The notes beneath the pieces are model-generated. The model was given only the letters and a program-made list of their open reading frames with translations, did not search any database and had not been told where the DNA came from. DNA of 60,000 nucleotides, from positions 188,001 through 248,000 of the forward strand of contig NW_019091452.1 in NCBI RefSeq assembly GCF_001949145.1, given 5' to 3'. Position 1 is the stretch's first letter; each line of letters begins with the position of its first letter. Positions 59,350-60,000 of the stretch are shown piece by piece. Both the position numbers and the translations under genes were made by a program. Source of the DNA: Acanthaster planci (taxonomy: Eukaryota > Echinodermata > Asteroidea > Valvatida > Acanthasteridae).

Positions 59350-60000
59350 TAAATAATTTAGCCCCCAAAAGTGGAGAAAAACAAAGGAGATGCTGAATTT
59401 TTCTGCAGATTTTACAAAAACTCTCAACAATAAGCTCGTATGGAACAACGGAAACAAATTTGCAGATCAGTTTTAATAGATTAGTAATAAGCAGGATATA
59501 GCTTTTTTTAACGACGCTATAGGAAACAATATCTTGGTTTTTATCAAAAAGTGTTTTTTTTTTCATGTTGGCATTTTTTTCATAATGGATTTAAAAACTC
59601 GTTTTAAATTTGCACGAAGATACTCAAGGTACATCTATCATAAAATACACGTGTACTCAAAATTTACGTGTTTCTCTCTCATATTAGCTACGAGTTCATA
59701 AGACCATCAGTTTAATAGACTGACTTTATTTGGATTTGAATCAATGAAACTGCAGATCTAGGCTGTTTCAGAGACAAAATCAGGATACATTCAATTCTTA
59801 CCTTAAGTAAAACATGCAATCATTAAGATTTGTGTGGCTTTAACACCAAGCTGATGGCAAGCTTTGTGATGTCAAGTTGTAATTATTCAACCATGAGTTA
59901 ATAACCTGCGTGCTTTACCCACAATAAAAGAAATATAAATTGAGTTAAATGATTTATAAAATTATTTTATACATGGTGCAGGTGAGCTGTGTTCACACAG
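59350..60000. other. Non-coding right end of window
   Basis: AT-rich, poly-T runs near 59556-59580; no gene seen. Confidence 0.4.

Noticed and set aside
1-60000. CRISPR arrays, bacterial operons or ribosome binding sites
   Set aside because: The sequence is animal genomic DNA with spliced genes; the repeats seen are minisatellites and transposons.

Overview
The window is a piece of an animal nuclear genome. It is AT-rich, has small intron-split genes with GT..AG junctions, and carries many old transposon remnants (RTE/CR1-type LINE, piggyBac, hAT-like and other MITEs, a foldback-like array). C1q/collagen relics, the transposon types and what looks like leftover haplotype duplication around single N bases fit a highly heterozygous marine invertebrate (lancelet, hemichordate, mollusc or similar). 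The sequence alone does not settle which. None of the long single-frame ORFs is a real gene; the genes only appear once short exons are joined.

The main content is a cluster of one duplicated five-exon gene family that encodes small secreted cysteine-rich proteins. Exon 1 is a 23-residue signal peptide (MTTMWKLVALAA-type). Exon 2 is an acidic, helix-like segment (PSKEEQL...EIAKFLL). Exons 3-5 encode an eight-cysteine domain with a PPAIC...GFHAC...GCID pattern, which I read as DUF4773-like. Six copies are visible: A (minus, 1-3650, cut by the window edge, frameshifted), B (minus, 9140-17660, intact, 189 aa), E (plus, 24059-25720, broken), C (minus, 28142-33390, exons open but one splice donor lost), F (plus, 40417-40597, exon 1 only, donor lost) and D (plus, 52762-57431, intact, 189 aa). 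B/E and C/F are arranged head to head. Every copy has the same TATA box and start region, and an upstream module of up to about 2.5 kb is shared among copies.

Beyond the 3' ends of B and D lie convergent relics of a collagen-C1q gene (7275-7822 plus, 58625-59342 minus), so the duplicated unit was larger than one gene. The segment 1-3740 is a direct paralogous copy of 29382-33436.

Between the copies: a foldback-like array built on GTCGAC repeats (3930-4770), a GC-rich promoter-bearing repeat (26460-27064), a MITE with 88-bp inverted repeats (36320-36568), a tandem array with CRE-like TGACGTCA palindromes (37585-39610), and a transposon island (42.8-48.2 kb) with an internally deleted LINE and a piggyBac copy. 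A block of that island is repeated around single N bases and looks like an assembly of two alleles. At 49783-49971 there is a clean hAT-like MITE with an 8-bp target duplication.

The likely functional output is two secreted proteins (B and D), possibly three if C splices. The rest is decaying paralogs and mobile DNA.
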